Below, piece by piece: positions 1-8,636 of a DNA stretch of 64,000 nt. Origin of the DNA: Rhizobium sp. Leaf306 (GTDB taxonomy: Bacteria; Pseudomonadota; Alphaproteobacteria; Rhizobiales; Rhizobiaceae). The DNA is taken from positions 403,043 through 467,042 of the forward strand of contig NZ_LMNX01000003.1 of NCBI RefSeq assembly GCF_001423425.1. Direction: 5' to 3'. Positions within the stretch are counted from its first letter, which is position 1; each line of letters opens with the position of its first letter. Below the pieces are notes generated by a model. It saw only the letters and a program-made list of their open reading frames with translations. It did no database searches and had not been told where the DNA came from. Both the position numbers and the translations under genes were made by a program.

Positions 1-66
1 CGCAGACAGTATAGCGATCAGCAGCCAGCGATTGAGATCGACGAAAATACGTTCGAATTTCTGCAT
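1..66 (-). CDS. TRAP transporter small permease (DctQ-like), N-terminal fragment
   Basis: Only the first 22 codons lie in the window; the rest runs off the left edge. The peptide begins MQKFERIFVDLNRWLLIAIL, a short polar head followed by the start of a hydrophobic helix, as in TRAP small permeases. It lies 90 bases downstream of a TRAP binding-protein gene on the same strand, and a G-rich ribosome-binding sequence precedes the ATG. Known role of the family: the four-helix DctQ subunit pairs with the large permease DctM for sodium- or proton-driven uptake. The assignment rests on the helix pattern and the neighbour. Confidence 0.65.
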   Translation of the reverse strand, partial: MQKFERIFVDLNRWLLIAILSA

Positions 67-74
67 TGCACCCC

Positions 75-91
75 CGGCGCTCGAAGCGCCG
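75..91 (-). other. Stem-loop between TRAP binding-protein gene and permease gene
   Basis: A perfect 7-bp inverted repeat, CGGCGCT and AGCGCCG with a CGA loop, sits between the binding-protein stop and the small-permease start. No T-run follows, so it is unlikely to terminate fully. Such intercistronic hairpins commonly protect the upstream mRNA, giving more binding protein than permease. Confidence 0.45.
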
Positions 92-156
92 CCCCTCGGA
101 TCGATCCTGCAACGGGCATCCACCGGAAGCGGACGCCCGTCGCGGTGTTTTCGGGC

Positions 157-1161
157 TTATTTCGTCGCGATGATCTGGTCGACAAGGTCCTTGGTGTAGG
201 TCTTGTAGTAACCGTCATAGGCGGACTGTATCGACTTCTGGAACGCCGCCTTCTGCTCGTCGCTGAGCACGTTGACCTGCATGCCGGACGCCTTCGCCTT
301 TTCCACGCCGTTCTTTTCGGAGGCGTCTACGAAGGCGCGCATGGCTTCCTTGCCCTTCAAAGCACCGTCCGCAAAGATCTTCTGTTCGTCCTCGGAAAGG
401 CTTTCCCAGAACGATGGCGCCACGATCAGCATTGCCGGCGAATAGACGTGTCCGGACACCGTCAGATACTTCTGAACTTCCCAGAGCTTGGCGGAGACGA
501 TGACCGAAAGCGGGTTTTCCTGTCCGTCGATCGCGCCCTGCTGCAGGGCTGGAATGACTTCCGGCCAGGACATTGGCGTCGGTGCGGCACCAGCCGTCTT
601 GAAGGCCGCGATATGGACCGGATTTTCCATGGTGCGGATCTTCAGCCCGGCCAGATCCTCCGGCTTTTCGATCGGCTGGCGGTTGTTGGTGATGTGGCGA
701 AAGCCCTGCTCGCCCCAGGCAAGGGCGATCAGCTCGCGATCGCGGAACTTTTCAAGGATGCCTTCACCGATCGGTCCGTCCAGCACGGCGCGCGCATGCG
801 TCAGGTCGCGAAACAGGAACGGAATATCAGTGACGCCAATCTCGGGTACGAAGTTGGAAAGTGCCCCGGAGGAGACCACGACGGCCTGGACGCCGGTTCC
901 AAGCTGCAGGCCTTCGATGACTTCGCGCTCGCCACCCTGTGCGGAGGACGGGAAATGCGTGAACTTGAATTTGCCCTGGCTGGTTTCGGTAACGTATTTG
1001 TCCCAGCCATCGGCGGCGGCACCGTAATGGGAATCGCGCGCCAGCGCGTAGGCGATCTTCACCTCGGTTGCCTGTGCCAAGGCACCGGTTGCCCAGGTCG
1101 CTGCAAGGGTGGCAGCCGCAACGGCGCCAGCAAAAGTCCGTCTGTTCAACGCATGAAACAC
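157..1161 (-). CDS. TRAP transporter substrate-binding protein (DctP family)
   Basis: A 334-residue periplasmic binding protein of the DctP family, which captures an organic anion and delivers it to the TRAP permease encoded downstream. I chose the GTG start at 1161 because a GGAGG ribosome-binding site lies 7 bases upstream; the frame stays open upstream, but that part does not look like protein. The N-terminus has a twin-arginine-like signal (ALNRRTFAGAVAAATLAATW, ending GALAQA). The mature part shows family features such as GPGxxA-like capture regions and the LKIRTMENPVHIAAFKTAGA segment, where the conserved arginine binds the carboxylate. The substrate cannot be told from sequence. A 240-base leader separates it from the upstream gene, so it probably has its own promoter. 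Confidence 0.85.
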   Translation of the reverse strand: MFHALNRRTFAGAVAAATLAATWATGALAQATEVKIAYALARDSHYGAAADGWDKYVTETSQGKFKFTHFPSSAQGGEREVIEGLQLGTGVQAVVVSSGALSNFVPEIGVTDIPFLFRDLTHARAVLDGPIGEGILEKFRDRELIALAWGEQGFRHITNNRQPIEKPEDLAGLKIRTMENPVHIAAFKTAGAAPTPMSWPEVIPALQQGAIDGQENPLSVIVSAKLWEVQKYLTVSGHVYSPAMLIVAPSFWESLSEDEQKIFADGALKGKEAMRAFVDASEKNGVEKAKASGMQVNVLSDEQKAAFQKSIQSAYDGYYKTYTKDLVDQIIATK

Positions 1162-1400
1162 GTGTTTTCCTCCCGTAGAGCGCGTCGTCCTCATCCGCGC
1201 ATGTGGACGACCTCCATCCGCGAAAACCTGATAGACGTCAAGTTCATCCAAGGCCGATAGAAGAGCCTCGCCGGAGGTATTTCGGTTGCAGTCTGATCGA
1301 CGGCTGATGTCTGTGGTGGAAAAGACGCATCGCCTGCTTTCAGGCTCTGCAAGACGCAGGCTTTGGTCGAGGCGCACGACTTCGCCTCGACCGTCCGAAA

Positions 1401-2201
1401 TCAAGGCCCTTCGCAGATCGGCGCCTGGCCGGTGATCGTCTCACCCACTTCCACGGCGTAGGCGCGCAGGCCATGTCCATCGAGGTTGATGATCCGGTAG
1501 CAGGGATTGCCGCCCGTCCAGAACGGCATCGGATTGGCAAGGTCTGTCACGAATCGATGGGCGCAGGCCTGACCGGAGCTGTAGGCGATGCCCTCGGCGC
1601 TCGTTCCCGACATCGGAACATGGATATGGCCGAACACGATATGACGGATGCCCGCTTTGTGGCCGGCAAGCCGGCGCATGATCCGCCCGTCGTCATGCAT
1701 GCCGATGTGATCGAAATGGGCAATGCCGCAGTCGATCGGCGGGTGATGGATAAAGACTGTGACCGGGTGCTGGCCGGCGCTATCGAGCGCCTCGTCCAGA
1801 AACGCCATGCGGTCTTCGCCGTAGATACCGCCGATGACGCTCGCCTCATGGCTGTCGAGAAAGACAAGCCGCCCGAACTCGGTGTCGAGGAAGGACTGTA
1901 CGTATCCGTTTGCATCGACCGGATGGGCAGGGAAGGCCGCCCTGAAATTGGGCCGGTCGTCATGGTTGCCGAGCATCAGGCGCACTTCGAACGGTACGGG
2001 CGCCAGGATATCCTTGAGGATGTCGTAGGCTTCGGGATCACCGTGATTGCAAAGGTCGCCGGTCATCACCAACAGGTCCGCATCAGCGTGCTTCTCGAGG
2101 ACATCAGCCACGGCTGCGCGCAGCTGTTTCTCGGGGTCGACACCGTTCACGGACTGGCCTGACAGCATCAGGTGCGTATCGGTGATCTGCAGAATTTTCA
2201 T
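1401..2201 (-). CDS. Metallophosphoesterase, GpdQ/CpdA-like phosphodiesterase
   Basis: A 266-residue calcineurin-like phosphoesterase. The five metal-binding blocks are visible: D8-x-H10, GD at 48-49, GNHD at 78-81, HHPP near 160 and GHIH near 198. The family (cyclic-nucleotide phosphodiesterase CpdA/Rv0805, glycerophosphodiesterase GpdQ) uses a dinuclear metal centre to cleave phosphodiesters in the cytoplasm. The start is ATG 2201 (MKILQITDTHL); the 19 upstream in-frame residues are intergenic. It is the last gene after a Ugp-like ABC importer on the same strand. That context favours hydrolysis of an imported glycerophosphodiester over cAMP turnover, but this is inference. Confidence 0.85.
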   Translation of the reverse strand: MKILQITDTHLMLSGQSVNGVDPEKQLRAAVADVLEKHADADLLVMTGDLCNHGDPEAYDILKDILAPVPFEVRLMLGNHDDRPNFRAAFPAHPVDANGYVQSFLDTEFGRLVFLDSHEASVIGGIYGEDRMAFLDEALDSAGQHPVTVFIHHPPIDCGIAHFDHIGMHDDGRIMRRLAGHKAGIRHIVFGHIHVPMSGTSAEGIAYSSGQACAHRFVTDLANPMPFWTGGNPCYRIINLDGHGLRAYAVEVGETITGQAPICEGP

Positions 2202-2225
2202 CGTCGGTCTCTTAAAATAGGAGTT

Positions 2226-2250
2226 GGTCGCGGGGAGGCTCCCCGCGACC
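2226..2250 (-). other. Perfect stem-loop after the binding-protein gene
   Basis: GGTCGCGGGGA and TCCCCGCGACC form an 11-bp perfect stem around a GGC loop, 20 bases past the binding-protein stop and 25 bases before the phosphoesterase start. The downstream sequence has only CTATTTT, so it is more likely a partial terminator or mRNA-stabilising element than a full terminator. Confidence 0.65.
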
Positions 2251-2269
2251 TTGGGCATGGTGTCCGCGA

Positions 2270-3562
2270 TTACTTCATCAGGGCGTTGGTCTGCTCGACG
2301 ATCTGCTTCAGACCGGCCTCAGGCGTGACTTCGCCGCGCATGACGGTGCCGATGATGTCGCGCTGGGTGCGCCAGATGCGCACGGAATCGCCACCCGGAT
2401 AACCGGCCCACGGCAGCGAGCGCTCAGCCTGGAGCGAAGCGGTTTTGACGTTCGGATGCTCGGCATAGTAGGGCGCCAGGAATTCCGGACCGGTGGCCAG
2501 CTTGTTGGTTGGCAGGTAGCCGGTGATGCGAACGATGACGTTCTGCGCTTCCGGACCTGTCACCCACTTCATATACTTCCAGGCTGCGTCCTGCTTTTCC
2601 TTGTCCTGGGTCAGCATCACGGCCGAGTTTCCGCCGGTCGGTACGCCGCCCTTTCCAGGGTTATCCAGCGGGAAGGTCGAGGTCACCAGCTTGAAGCGGT
2701 CACCGACCAAGGCTTCGATCGTCTGCACATGGGCAGGCGTCGAGAAGATAAAGCCGGTGAGGCCTGCACCGAACTGCTGACGCGACTGGTCCCAGTCAAG
2801 CAGGTTCTGGCCGCCTTCGGTGACGAAGCGACGGGCGAGCTTCAGAGCGTTGAGGCCGATCTCGTTGTCGAAGCCGACGGTCTTGGTGGTCTCGTCGACC
2901 AGCTTGCCGCCCTGATTGGTGATAAGCGCCTGCCACAACCAGTCATCCGGCCACAGGTTGATATCGTAACCCATGCCGGACACCTTGGCGTCCTGCGCAT
3001 GGATCTTGTTCGCAAGCTGGATCAGGCCGTCGAATGTCTTCGGCATGTTGTCCGGATCGCCGCCGGCTTTGCGCACCAGTTCGGCGTTGACATAGATGAT
3101 CGGCGAGGATGCGTTGACCGGCAGGCCGTACTGCTTGCCGTCGACCATGCCCAGCGCTGACATCTTCGGCGAATAGTTCTTGTCGAGGAAAGCCTGGCCG
3201 CCATCCTTTTCAATGAACGGAGCGAGATCGTTGATCTGCTTGCGCGGTGCCAGTGTGTGGACCAGTTCTGCCGTCAGATTGTAGCCCGAGAAATAGACGT
3301 CCGGCAGGTTGCCGGTGACGGCTGCGCGCAGAACCTGCTGCTGGCCGTCGTTATAGCCGGGCGCTGGCGCCAGGAAGTTGATCTTGACGTCCGGATTGTT
3401 CTTCATGAACTCATCGGCCAGCGGCTGATGGAATTTCGTGAAGCCCGGCAGGTTGTAGAGCACGTTCAAAGTGACATCCGCTGCAGATGCTTGCGTGGAA
3501 AAGCCTGTCAGCGCGAGGCCGAGAGCCAGTCCGCCAAGCGCGGTCCGTCTGGTGATATGCAT
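2270..3562 (-). CDS. ABC transporter extracellular solute-binding protein (family 1, UgpB-like)
   Basis: A 430-residue periplasmic binding protein of the sugar/glycerol-phosphate class. It opens with a twin-arginine-type leader (MHITRRTALGGLALGLALTG) and an ASA-AD cleavage site near residue 28. The mature chain has the usual family layout: the VLYNLPGFTKFHQPLADEF opening strand-helix, DVYFSGY, the GLPVNASSPIIYVNAELVRKAGGDP hinge region and a C-terminal SLPWAGYPGG segment. It is the fourth gene of ATPase-permease-permease-binding protein and precedes a phosphodiesterase. That fits glycerol-3-phosphate or glycerophosphodiester uptake. A maltose-type oligosaccharide remains possible because family 1 is broad. 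Confidence 0.85.
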   Translation of the reverse strand: MHITRRTALGGLALGLALTGFSTQASAADVTLNVLYNLPGFTKFHQPLADEFMKNNPDVKINFLAPAPGYNDGQQQVLRAAVTGNLPDVYFSGYNLTAELVHTLAPRKQINDLAPFIEKDGGQAFLDKNYSPKMSALGMVDGKQYGLPVNASSPIIYVNAELVRKAGGDPDNMPKTFDGLIQLANKIHAQDAKVSGMGYDINLWPDDWLWQALITNQGGKLVDETTKTVGFDNEIGLNALKLARRFVTEGGQNLLDWDQSRQQFGAGLTGFIFSTPAHVQTIEALVGDRFKLVTSTFPLDNPGKGGVPTGGNSAVMLTQDKEKQDAAWKYMKWVTGPEAQNVIVRITGYLPTNKLATGPEFLAPYYAEHPNVKTASLQAERSLPWAGYPGGDSVRIWRTQRDIIGTVMRGEVTPEAGLKQIVEQTNALMK

Positions 3563-3607
3563 TTTGGTCTCCGAAGAGTTCGGTTGGGGGAGGGAGGAGG
3601 AGAGCAG

Positions 3608-4429
3608 TTACTTCACGCCGGTCATGGTGATGCCGGCGATGAAATGTTTTCTGGCAAGAAGGAAGCAGACAACCATCGGGGCCGTGATAATCGTCGCACC
3701 CGCCATCAGTGCGCCGTAGTTCGCGCCGGACTCTACGTCCGCGAAAAACAGCATGCCGAGCGGCGGCGGCGCCAGATTGGTGTCGGTGACAACGATCATC
3801 GGCCAGTAGAGGTCGTTCCAGTGGGCGACCAGCGAGAACACCGAGAAGGCCGCAAGCGAAGGCAGAGAGCCGCGCAGCACCAGCCGGAAGCAGATCTCGA
3901 GTTCCGAAAATCCGTCCATGCGTGCGGCCTCGATGATCTCGTCGGGATAGCTGCGGAACGACTGGTTGAAGAGGAAAATCGCAAAGACCGAGAGAAGAAA
4001 CGGCATCATCATTGCGAAATAGGTGTTCAGCAGCTGCGCTTTTGCGAGGCCGACGAAGAGTGGCAGGGCAAGCGCCTGGATGGGCACGGTCAGTGCGGCG
4101 ATGACCAGTGTCAGCAGAAGTTTGCGGCCGGGAAAGCGAAGCTTTGCGAGCGCGTAGGCTGCAGGCACCGCAGTCAGTACCTGCACGATCAGGATGCCGA
4201 AGCAGACGATCACGCCGTTCATCATGAAGCGGAGCATCGGAACCTGACTGGCGGCCCGCGAATAGTTGTCGAGGGCTGCAAATTTCTCCGGGATCGGCCA
4301 GAGCGAGACGCTGAAGATCTCGGCGGGCGAACGGATGGAGGTCAGAAACATCCAGTAGAACGGCAGCAGCATCACGAAGGCCCCGGCGGCCAGAACGACA
4401 TGCGGCAAATATCTGCGGAGCGCGGCCAT
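3608..4429 (-). CDS. ABC sugar/glycerol-phosphate transporter permease (UgpE/MalG-like)
   Basis: A 273-residue inner-membrane permease with six predicted helices. The coupling-helix EAA motif is seen as EIIEAARMDGFSELEICFRLVLRGSLP. The start is ATG 4429; it overlaps the stop of the preceding permease by one base (TGATG), which implies translational coupling. The longer open frame upstream is only the other gene read out of frame. It should pair with the UgpA-like permease to form the heterodimeric channel driven by the ATPase at 5352-6497. Confidence 0.88.
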   Translation of the reverse strand: MAALRRYLPHVVLAAGAFVMLLPFYWMFLTSIRSPAEIFSVSLWPIPEKFAALDNYSRAASQVPMLRFMMNGVIVCFGILIVQVLTAVPAAYALAKLRFPGRKLLLTLVIAALTVPIQALALPLFVGLAKAQLLNTYFAMMMPFLLSVFAIFLFNQSFRSYPDEIIEAARMDGFSELEICFRLVLRGSLPSLAAFSVFSLVAHWNDLYWPMIVVTDTNLAPPPLGMLFFADVESGANYGALMAGATIITAPMVVCFLLARKHFIAGITMTGVK

Positions 4430-5355
4430 CAGTAATGTACCTTCCGGTCCATATGCACCGTCTGGCCGATCGAGAGTACCAGCACGATGGCAAGGAAAAT
4501 CAGGGTGAGGGCGGCCGCATAGCCGGTGTTGGAATATTCGAAGCCTTCGAGGTAGAGCGCGAACAACAGCACTTCCGAGCCTGAACGACCCTTGGTCAGA
4601 ACCGCGACGGTTTCGAAAACCTTGAATGCCGATATCGACGTGGTGACGATGACGAACATCATGGTCGGTCCCAGCATCGGCAATGTGACCGTCAGGAAAC
4701 GGTCGATCGGGTTCTTCGCGCCGTCGAGCCTCACGGCCTCGTGCAGATCCTTCGGGATCGCGGTCAGACCGGCCAGAAAGAGCACCATGTTGAAGCCCAG
4801 CACCTGCCAGATGCCGATGATCGCCATGGTCGGGATCAGCAGCGAAGGGTTGGACAGAAAGCCGACCGGCTCGAAGCCGAACCACTTGATCGCCGCATTG
4901 ACCGGCCCGAGCGAGGGATGCAGCAGGAACTGGAACACCGTTGCCATGGCCACGAGCGTTGCCGTCACCGGCAGAAAATAGGCGATCTCCCAGAAGCCGC
5001 GGCTGCGCTTGCGGTTATAGACGAGAAGTGCCACCCCGAGCGCCAGGATGACACCCGCCGGAATGACGATGACCGCGTAAAGCACCGTGTTCCACAATGC
5101 CCGCAAGAATACCGGATCGCTGAACGCCTTGCGAAAGTTGTCGAGGCCAACGAAGCTGGTGGACATGGCGCCGAGCTGATAGTCCGTGACCGAGAAGACG
5201 GCGAGAACAAGCATCGGAATGATGTAGATGGCGAGCATCAGCAGCACAGCCGGAGCAACGAAGAAAAGCCCCCGCCGCGCCATGCGGCGTGCAGTCGACG
5301 ATTTGCGTGGCCGGGCCTCTGAAATTGCCTCTACCGTTGAAGCCGCCATACTCAC
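4429..5355 (-). CDS. ABC sugar/glycerol-phosphate transporter permease (UgpA/MalF-like)
   Basis: A 308-residue membrane permease. A basic cytoplasmic head (about 30 residues) is followed by six helices and the EAA coupling motif DLHEAVRLDGAKNPIDRFLTVTLP, which docks on the ATPase. The start is probably GTG 5355, overlapping the ATPase stop (GTGA); ATG 5349 is an alternative. It is tightly packed between the ATPase and second permease genes, so it is co-translated with them. FVGLDNFRKAF is the typical N-terminal segment of this permease class. Confidence 0.88.
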   Translation of the reverse strand: MSMAASTVEAISEARPRKSSTARRMARRGLFFVAPAVLLMLAIYIIPMLVLAVFSVTDYQLGAMSTSFVGLDNFRKAFSDPVFLRALWNTVLYAVIVIPAGVILALGVALLVYNRKRSRGFWEIAYFLPVTATLVAMATVFQFLLHPSLGPVNAAIKWFGFEPVGFLSNPSLLIPTMAIIGIWQVLGFNMVLFLAGLTAIPKDLHEAVRLDGAKNPIDRFLTVTLPMLGPTMMFVIVTTSISAFKVFETVAVLTKGRSGSEVLLFALYLEGFEYSNTGYAAALTLIFLAIVLVLSIGQTVHMDRKVHY

Positions 5356-6497
5356 GCCGGCACCTGTTCGTGAACGGTGATCTCGCGGCGCTTCTCGTCG
5401 GACCCGAAAAGATGGACGCCTTCCTTTGAAAACGCCAACCGAACATTTCCATCCGCATCCGCGCCAAGATCGTCACCGACCCGCTGCCGCATGACGATAG
5501 AAATGGATGGGTCGCAGATGAGATTGAAGGTGACGAAACGGTCGGCACCCTGCGTTTCAGTCCGCACGAGGCTTGCCTCGATGCCATCAGCTGCGGGAAA
5601 AACGTCTTCGGCGCGGATGCCGAGTGTCGCAGGTCCCGGCCATGCATTTCGTGCGGTGATGCCAAGCTTTTGTCCAAACAGAACGATCTCTCCGGATGCG
5701 TCCAGCTCGACGGGCAGGAGATTGATCGATGGCGATCCGATGAAACGCGCCACGGTCAAGGTCGATGGGCGCCGGTAAAGTTCATCCGGCGTGCCGAGCT
5801 GCTCGATGCGACCTTCCGACATCAGGGCGATGCGGTCCGACATGGTCATCGCTTCGATCTGGTCATGGGTGACATAGATGAAGGTGGCGCCAAGGCGGCT
5901 GTGCAGGTTGGTGAGTTCGCCCCGCATATGAGCCCGCAATTTTGCGTCGAGGTTGGACAGCGGCTCATCCATCAGGAATGCAGAGGGCGAACGGACCAGG
6001 GCGCGGGCAAGCGCCACGCGCTGGCGCTGTCCGCCCGAAAGCTGTGCCGGCCTGCGATCGAGCAGGTGGCCGATCTGCAGCACGTCGGCTGCTTCTTTCA
6101 CCGAAGCGTCGATCTCGCGGAGCGTTTCGGCATTCGCGATCATGCGCCCGATCAGCGGCAACCTCGACCAGACCGAAAGGCGGCGCATGCGCAGCGGCGT
6201 CGCGATATTGTCGCGCACGGTCATATGAGGATAGAGCGCGTAGGACTGGAAGACCATCGCCAGATTGCGGTCGGACGGATCCACATCGGTGACGTCGCGG
6301 CTGCCGATCGACACCGTTCCGCGATCCGCGGTCTCAAGGCCTGCGATGATCCGGAGCAACGTGGATTTGCCGCAGCCGGACATGCCCACGAGCGATAGAA
6401 ACTCGCCAGGACGGATGGATAGGTCGATGCCCTTCAGGACGTCGTCGGCCCCGAAGCCTTTCCCGATGCCGGCAATGTTAAGCGATTGAGGCTGCAT
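5352..6497 (-). CDS. ABC transporter ATP-binding protein (UgpC/MalK-like)
   Basis: A 381-residue ATPase powering the downstream permeases. Walker A is GMSGCGKST (residues 38-46); Q-loop VFQSYALYPHMTV, signature LSGGQRQRVALARAL, Walker B FLMDEPLSNLDAKLR and switch VTHDQ follow in order. The C-terminal third is a TOBE/MalK-type regulatory domain. An insert (about SVWSRLPLIGRMIANAE) lengthens the helical domain relative to E. coli MalK. ATG 6497 has AAGGAG 8 bases upstream, so the 13 residues further upstream are discarded. It is the first gene of a five-gene minus-strand operon. Confidence 0.9.
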   Translation of the reverse strand: MQPQSLNIAGIGKGFGADDVLKGIDLSIRPGEFLSLVGMSGCGKSTLLRIIAGLETADRGTVSIGSRDVTDVDPSDRNLAMVFQSYALYPHMTVRDNIATPLRMRRLSVWSRLPLIGRMIANAETLREIDASVKEAADVLQIGHLLDRRPAQLSGGQRQRVALARALVRSPSAFLMDEPLSNLDAKLRAHMRGELTNLHSRLGATFIYVTHDQIEAMTMSDRIALMSEGRIEQLGTPDELYRRPSTLTVARFIGSPSINLLPVELDASGEIVLFGQKLGITARNAWPGPATLGIRAEDVFPAADGIEASLVRTETQGADRFVTFNLICDPSISIVMRQRVGDDLGADADGNVRLAFSKEGVHLFGSDEKRREITVHEQVPA

Positions 6498-6928
6498 TCT
6501 GAGCTCCTTTTCGAAGGGGCTATGCAGCCGCGACATGACTGTGTTGCGACAGTTTTGAGAAGGTTATGTAACGGAGGAGGAGGGCGGGAGGTGGACTGGT
6601 GGGTGCCGGGCCTGACCCTCAGGCATCCGATCGGCGTATCGGGTAGCTCACTGAGATCCAGTAAAAATGATGCGAGACCGACTTTCTGGCGCATGTCACT
6701 GAGAATTCGCCATGGATTTACTTACGAAATCAAGAGGGCATCGGAGGGTCACTTCTGGTGCCGCATTGCGATACTTCGGTACATGGAGAGCGCGCATTAA
6801 GGACTGTAATCGCGTGAAAGGCGAAGAAACACGCAAAATCGTTGGCGATGCCGAGCGTGTTCTGCCGGAAAGCGTGTAGATCGACAGGATCGGTGGCGGC
6901 TCTTGTCCATCAAACCCCCGTACTTCAA
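6498..6928. other. Intergenic region, probable promoter of the first Ugp-like operon
   Basis: About 430 bases with no gene I would call. The end nearest 6498 must hold the promoter of the ATPase-led operon. A 55-codon ATG frame (6712-6879, plus strand) has only a weak ribosome-binding site and no recognisable family. I saw no strong terminator hairpin after the permease gene that ends at 6929. Confidence 0.5.
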
Positions 6929-8632
6929 TCACTCCAACCAAGGTAGCGTACCCTTCGGCATGCTTGAGCCAATCAATGTCGCTCCCCCGGCAAGGCTCAA
7001 CACGAGGAGGGTTGAGAGAACTGCGACTGCCGCTGCGCCAGTCGAGTTTCCTTCATACTGAAGAGCAAAAATCATCACACCTATGGTTTCATTTCCCGAC
7101 GACCAGAGCAGTGTCGAAAGCGTCAGCTCGTTGAGCGCCGTCATCACGACCAGAATCGCCCCGGCAGCCGCGGCCGGTAGCACGCCGGGCAAGAAGATGG
7201 ACAGGATGCGGCGATTAAGACCGGCGCCGGTAATGCGAGCCGCCTCGTCCAGTGCGGGGTCGGCTGATTGCGCGGCGGCGGCCACGGGCCGGAGCACCAG
7301 CGGCAGGAAGCGCGAGAGATAGGCGATGACGAGGATCGCCATGGTCCCGTAGAGCGACAGCCCGATCAGCGGCAGCGGCTTGAGGAACGCGAGGATCATG
7401 CCGAGCGCGACAACAGTGCCGGGAACGACCCAGGGCCCCTCGATGACGAAATCAAGCAGCCGGAGCACAGGATTTGTACGGCGTTGAGAAAGAAAGGCCA
7501 GCGGTACGGCCACCAGCATCGAAATTGCGGCCGTGATCACGGCGAGCAGCAGCGAATTGGCAAAAGCCCTTCGCACGGTCGGATTGTCGAGCACGGCGCG
7601 GAACTGGTCGAGGCTTATCGTGTCGGGTCCGAAGGCCACCCCGATGGCCGGCAAGAGCGCAGTCATGGTCAGCGCCGCGAGCGGCACGAGCGACAGGATG
7701 AGCACCACGATCCACAGCAGGAACTCGATTACAGGCGCGCGGCGGGTAGGCACGAAGGGTGTCCCGGCCGGAAGCGGCACGGCGATGCGGGTCGTGACGA
7801 TGTTGCGCAGGACGATGGCAAGCGCCGCCATGGCAGCGAGCATCAGCGCCAGTGTCGCCACTTGGCCGGCGGCGGCCGGGCCGAAGCCGTTCAGCCGTTG
7901 GTAGATCAACGTTGTCAGGACCGAGATGCGGCCCGGAATGCCAAGAAGTGCCGGCACGCCGAAATTGCCAATCGCCGCGGTGAACGCGATCAAGCTTCCA
8001 GCCAGCACCGAAGGCATGACGATGGGTAAGACGATTCCGAGGCCGATCCTGCCTGGCGAAATACCGAGGATGCGCGCGGCCTCGACAAGGTCGGCCGGCA
8101 GTGCCCGCAGCGCCGCCCGGACAGCAATGAAAACCAGCGGCATGTGTTCGATGCCCATCACAAGCGCGATCCCGCCAGTTGAATAAAGCGGGTTGGTGGA
8201 GCCCGGCGGTGGCGCAAGGCCGAGCGGTTTCAGGATCGGCGACTGCGCGCCAAAGAGTTCAATCCAGGCAAGCGCCATGGTTTGCGACGGCACGATCAGC
8301 GGGATCAGGATGAGAAAGGTCAGTGCGGCGCGGGTGCGGAGTTTCAAAAGGCTGACTGCAAAGGCGAGCGCCACGCCGATGACAGTCGACACGGCAACGG
8401 ACAGAAGCGCGGTCTGCAGCGTTCCCGAGAGCGCCCTGAGTGCCGAGCGACTGGCGAGCGTGGTCAGCATCAGCCCGAGCGGCGTGCCGTCCTCGCCGGG
8501 TTGGAAGGCGGCGGAAAAGAGCCGCGCGAGCGGCCATAGCGTCGTGAAGGACACGTATAAAACGAGAAGGGAGACGAGCAGATGCTCGCCTCCCAAACGA
8601 TGCGGCCGGCCCATAACGGGTCTGCGGATCAT
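6929..8632 (-). CDS. Iron/anion-type ABC transporter permease, fused double domain (FbpB/AfuB-like)
   Basis: A 567-residue membrane protein made of two homologous six-helix permease units in one chain, as in FbpB/AfuB and related 2-aminoethylphosphonate permeases. Each half carries an EAA loop: LVEAARILGISPGRIGLGIVLPIVMP in the first and LDEAARITGAGLNRRILSIFLPGVLP in the second. The start is ATG 8632, four bases after the binding-protein stop; residues upstream belong to the neighbour read in another frame. It works with the binding protein (8637-9614) and ATPase (9705-10829). The cargo could be ferric iron or a phosphonate/phosphate ester. Confidence 0.88.
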   Translation of the reverse strand: MIRRPVMGRPHRLGGEHLLVSLLVLYVSFTTLWPLARLFSAAFQPGEDGTPLGLMLTTLASRSALRALSGTLQTALLSVAVSTVIGVALAFAVSLLKLRTRAALTFLILIPLIVPSQTMALAWIELFGAQSPILKPLGLAPPPGSTNPLYSTGGIALVMGIEHMPLVFIAVRAALRALPADLVEAARILGISPGRIGLGIVLPIVMPSVLAGSLIAFTAAIGNFGVPALLGIPGRISVLTTLIYQRLNGFGPAAAGQVATLALMLAAMAALAIVLRNIVTTRIAVPLPAGTPFVPTRRAPVIEFLLWIVVLILSLVPLAALTMTALLPAIGVAFGPDTISLDQFRAVLDNPTVRRAFANSLLLAVITAAISMLVAVPLAFLSQRRTNPVLRLLDFVIEGPWVVPGTVVALGMILAFLKPLPLIGLSLYGTMAILVIAYLSRFLPLVLRPVAAAAQSADPALDEAARITGAGLNRRILSIFLPGVLPAAAAGAILVVMTALNELTLSTLLWSSGNETIGVMIFALQYEGNSTGAAAVAVLSTLLVLSLAGGATLIGSSMPKGTLPWLE

Positions 8633-8636
8633 AGGG

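Noticed and set aside
145..1260. 371-codon plus-strand frame opposite the TRAP binding protein
   Set aside because: It is the antisense of a clear DctP gene; high-GC codon bias opens the complementary frame.
6696..6941. 81-codon minus-strand frame and 55-codon plus-strand frame (6712-6879) between two ABC operons
   Set aside because: Neither has a convincing ribosome-binding site or recognisable family; the region is needed for a promoter. The plus-strand one remains a weak possibility.
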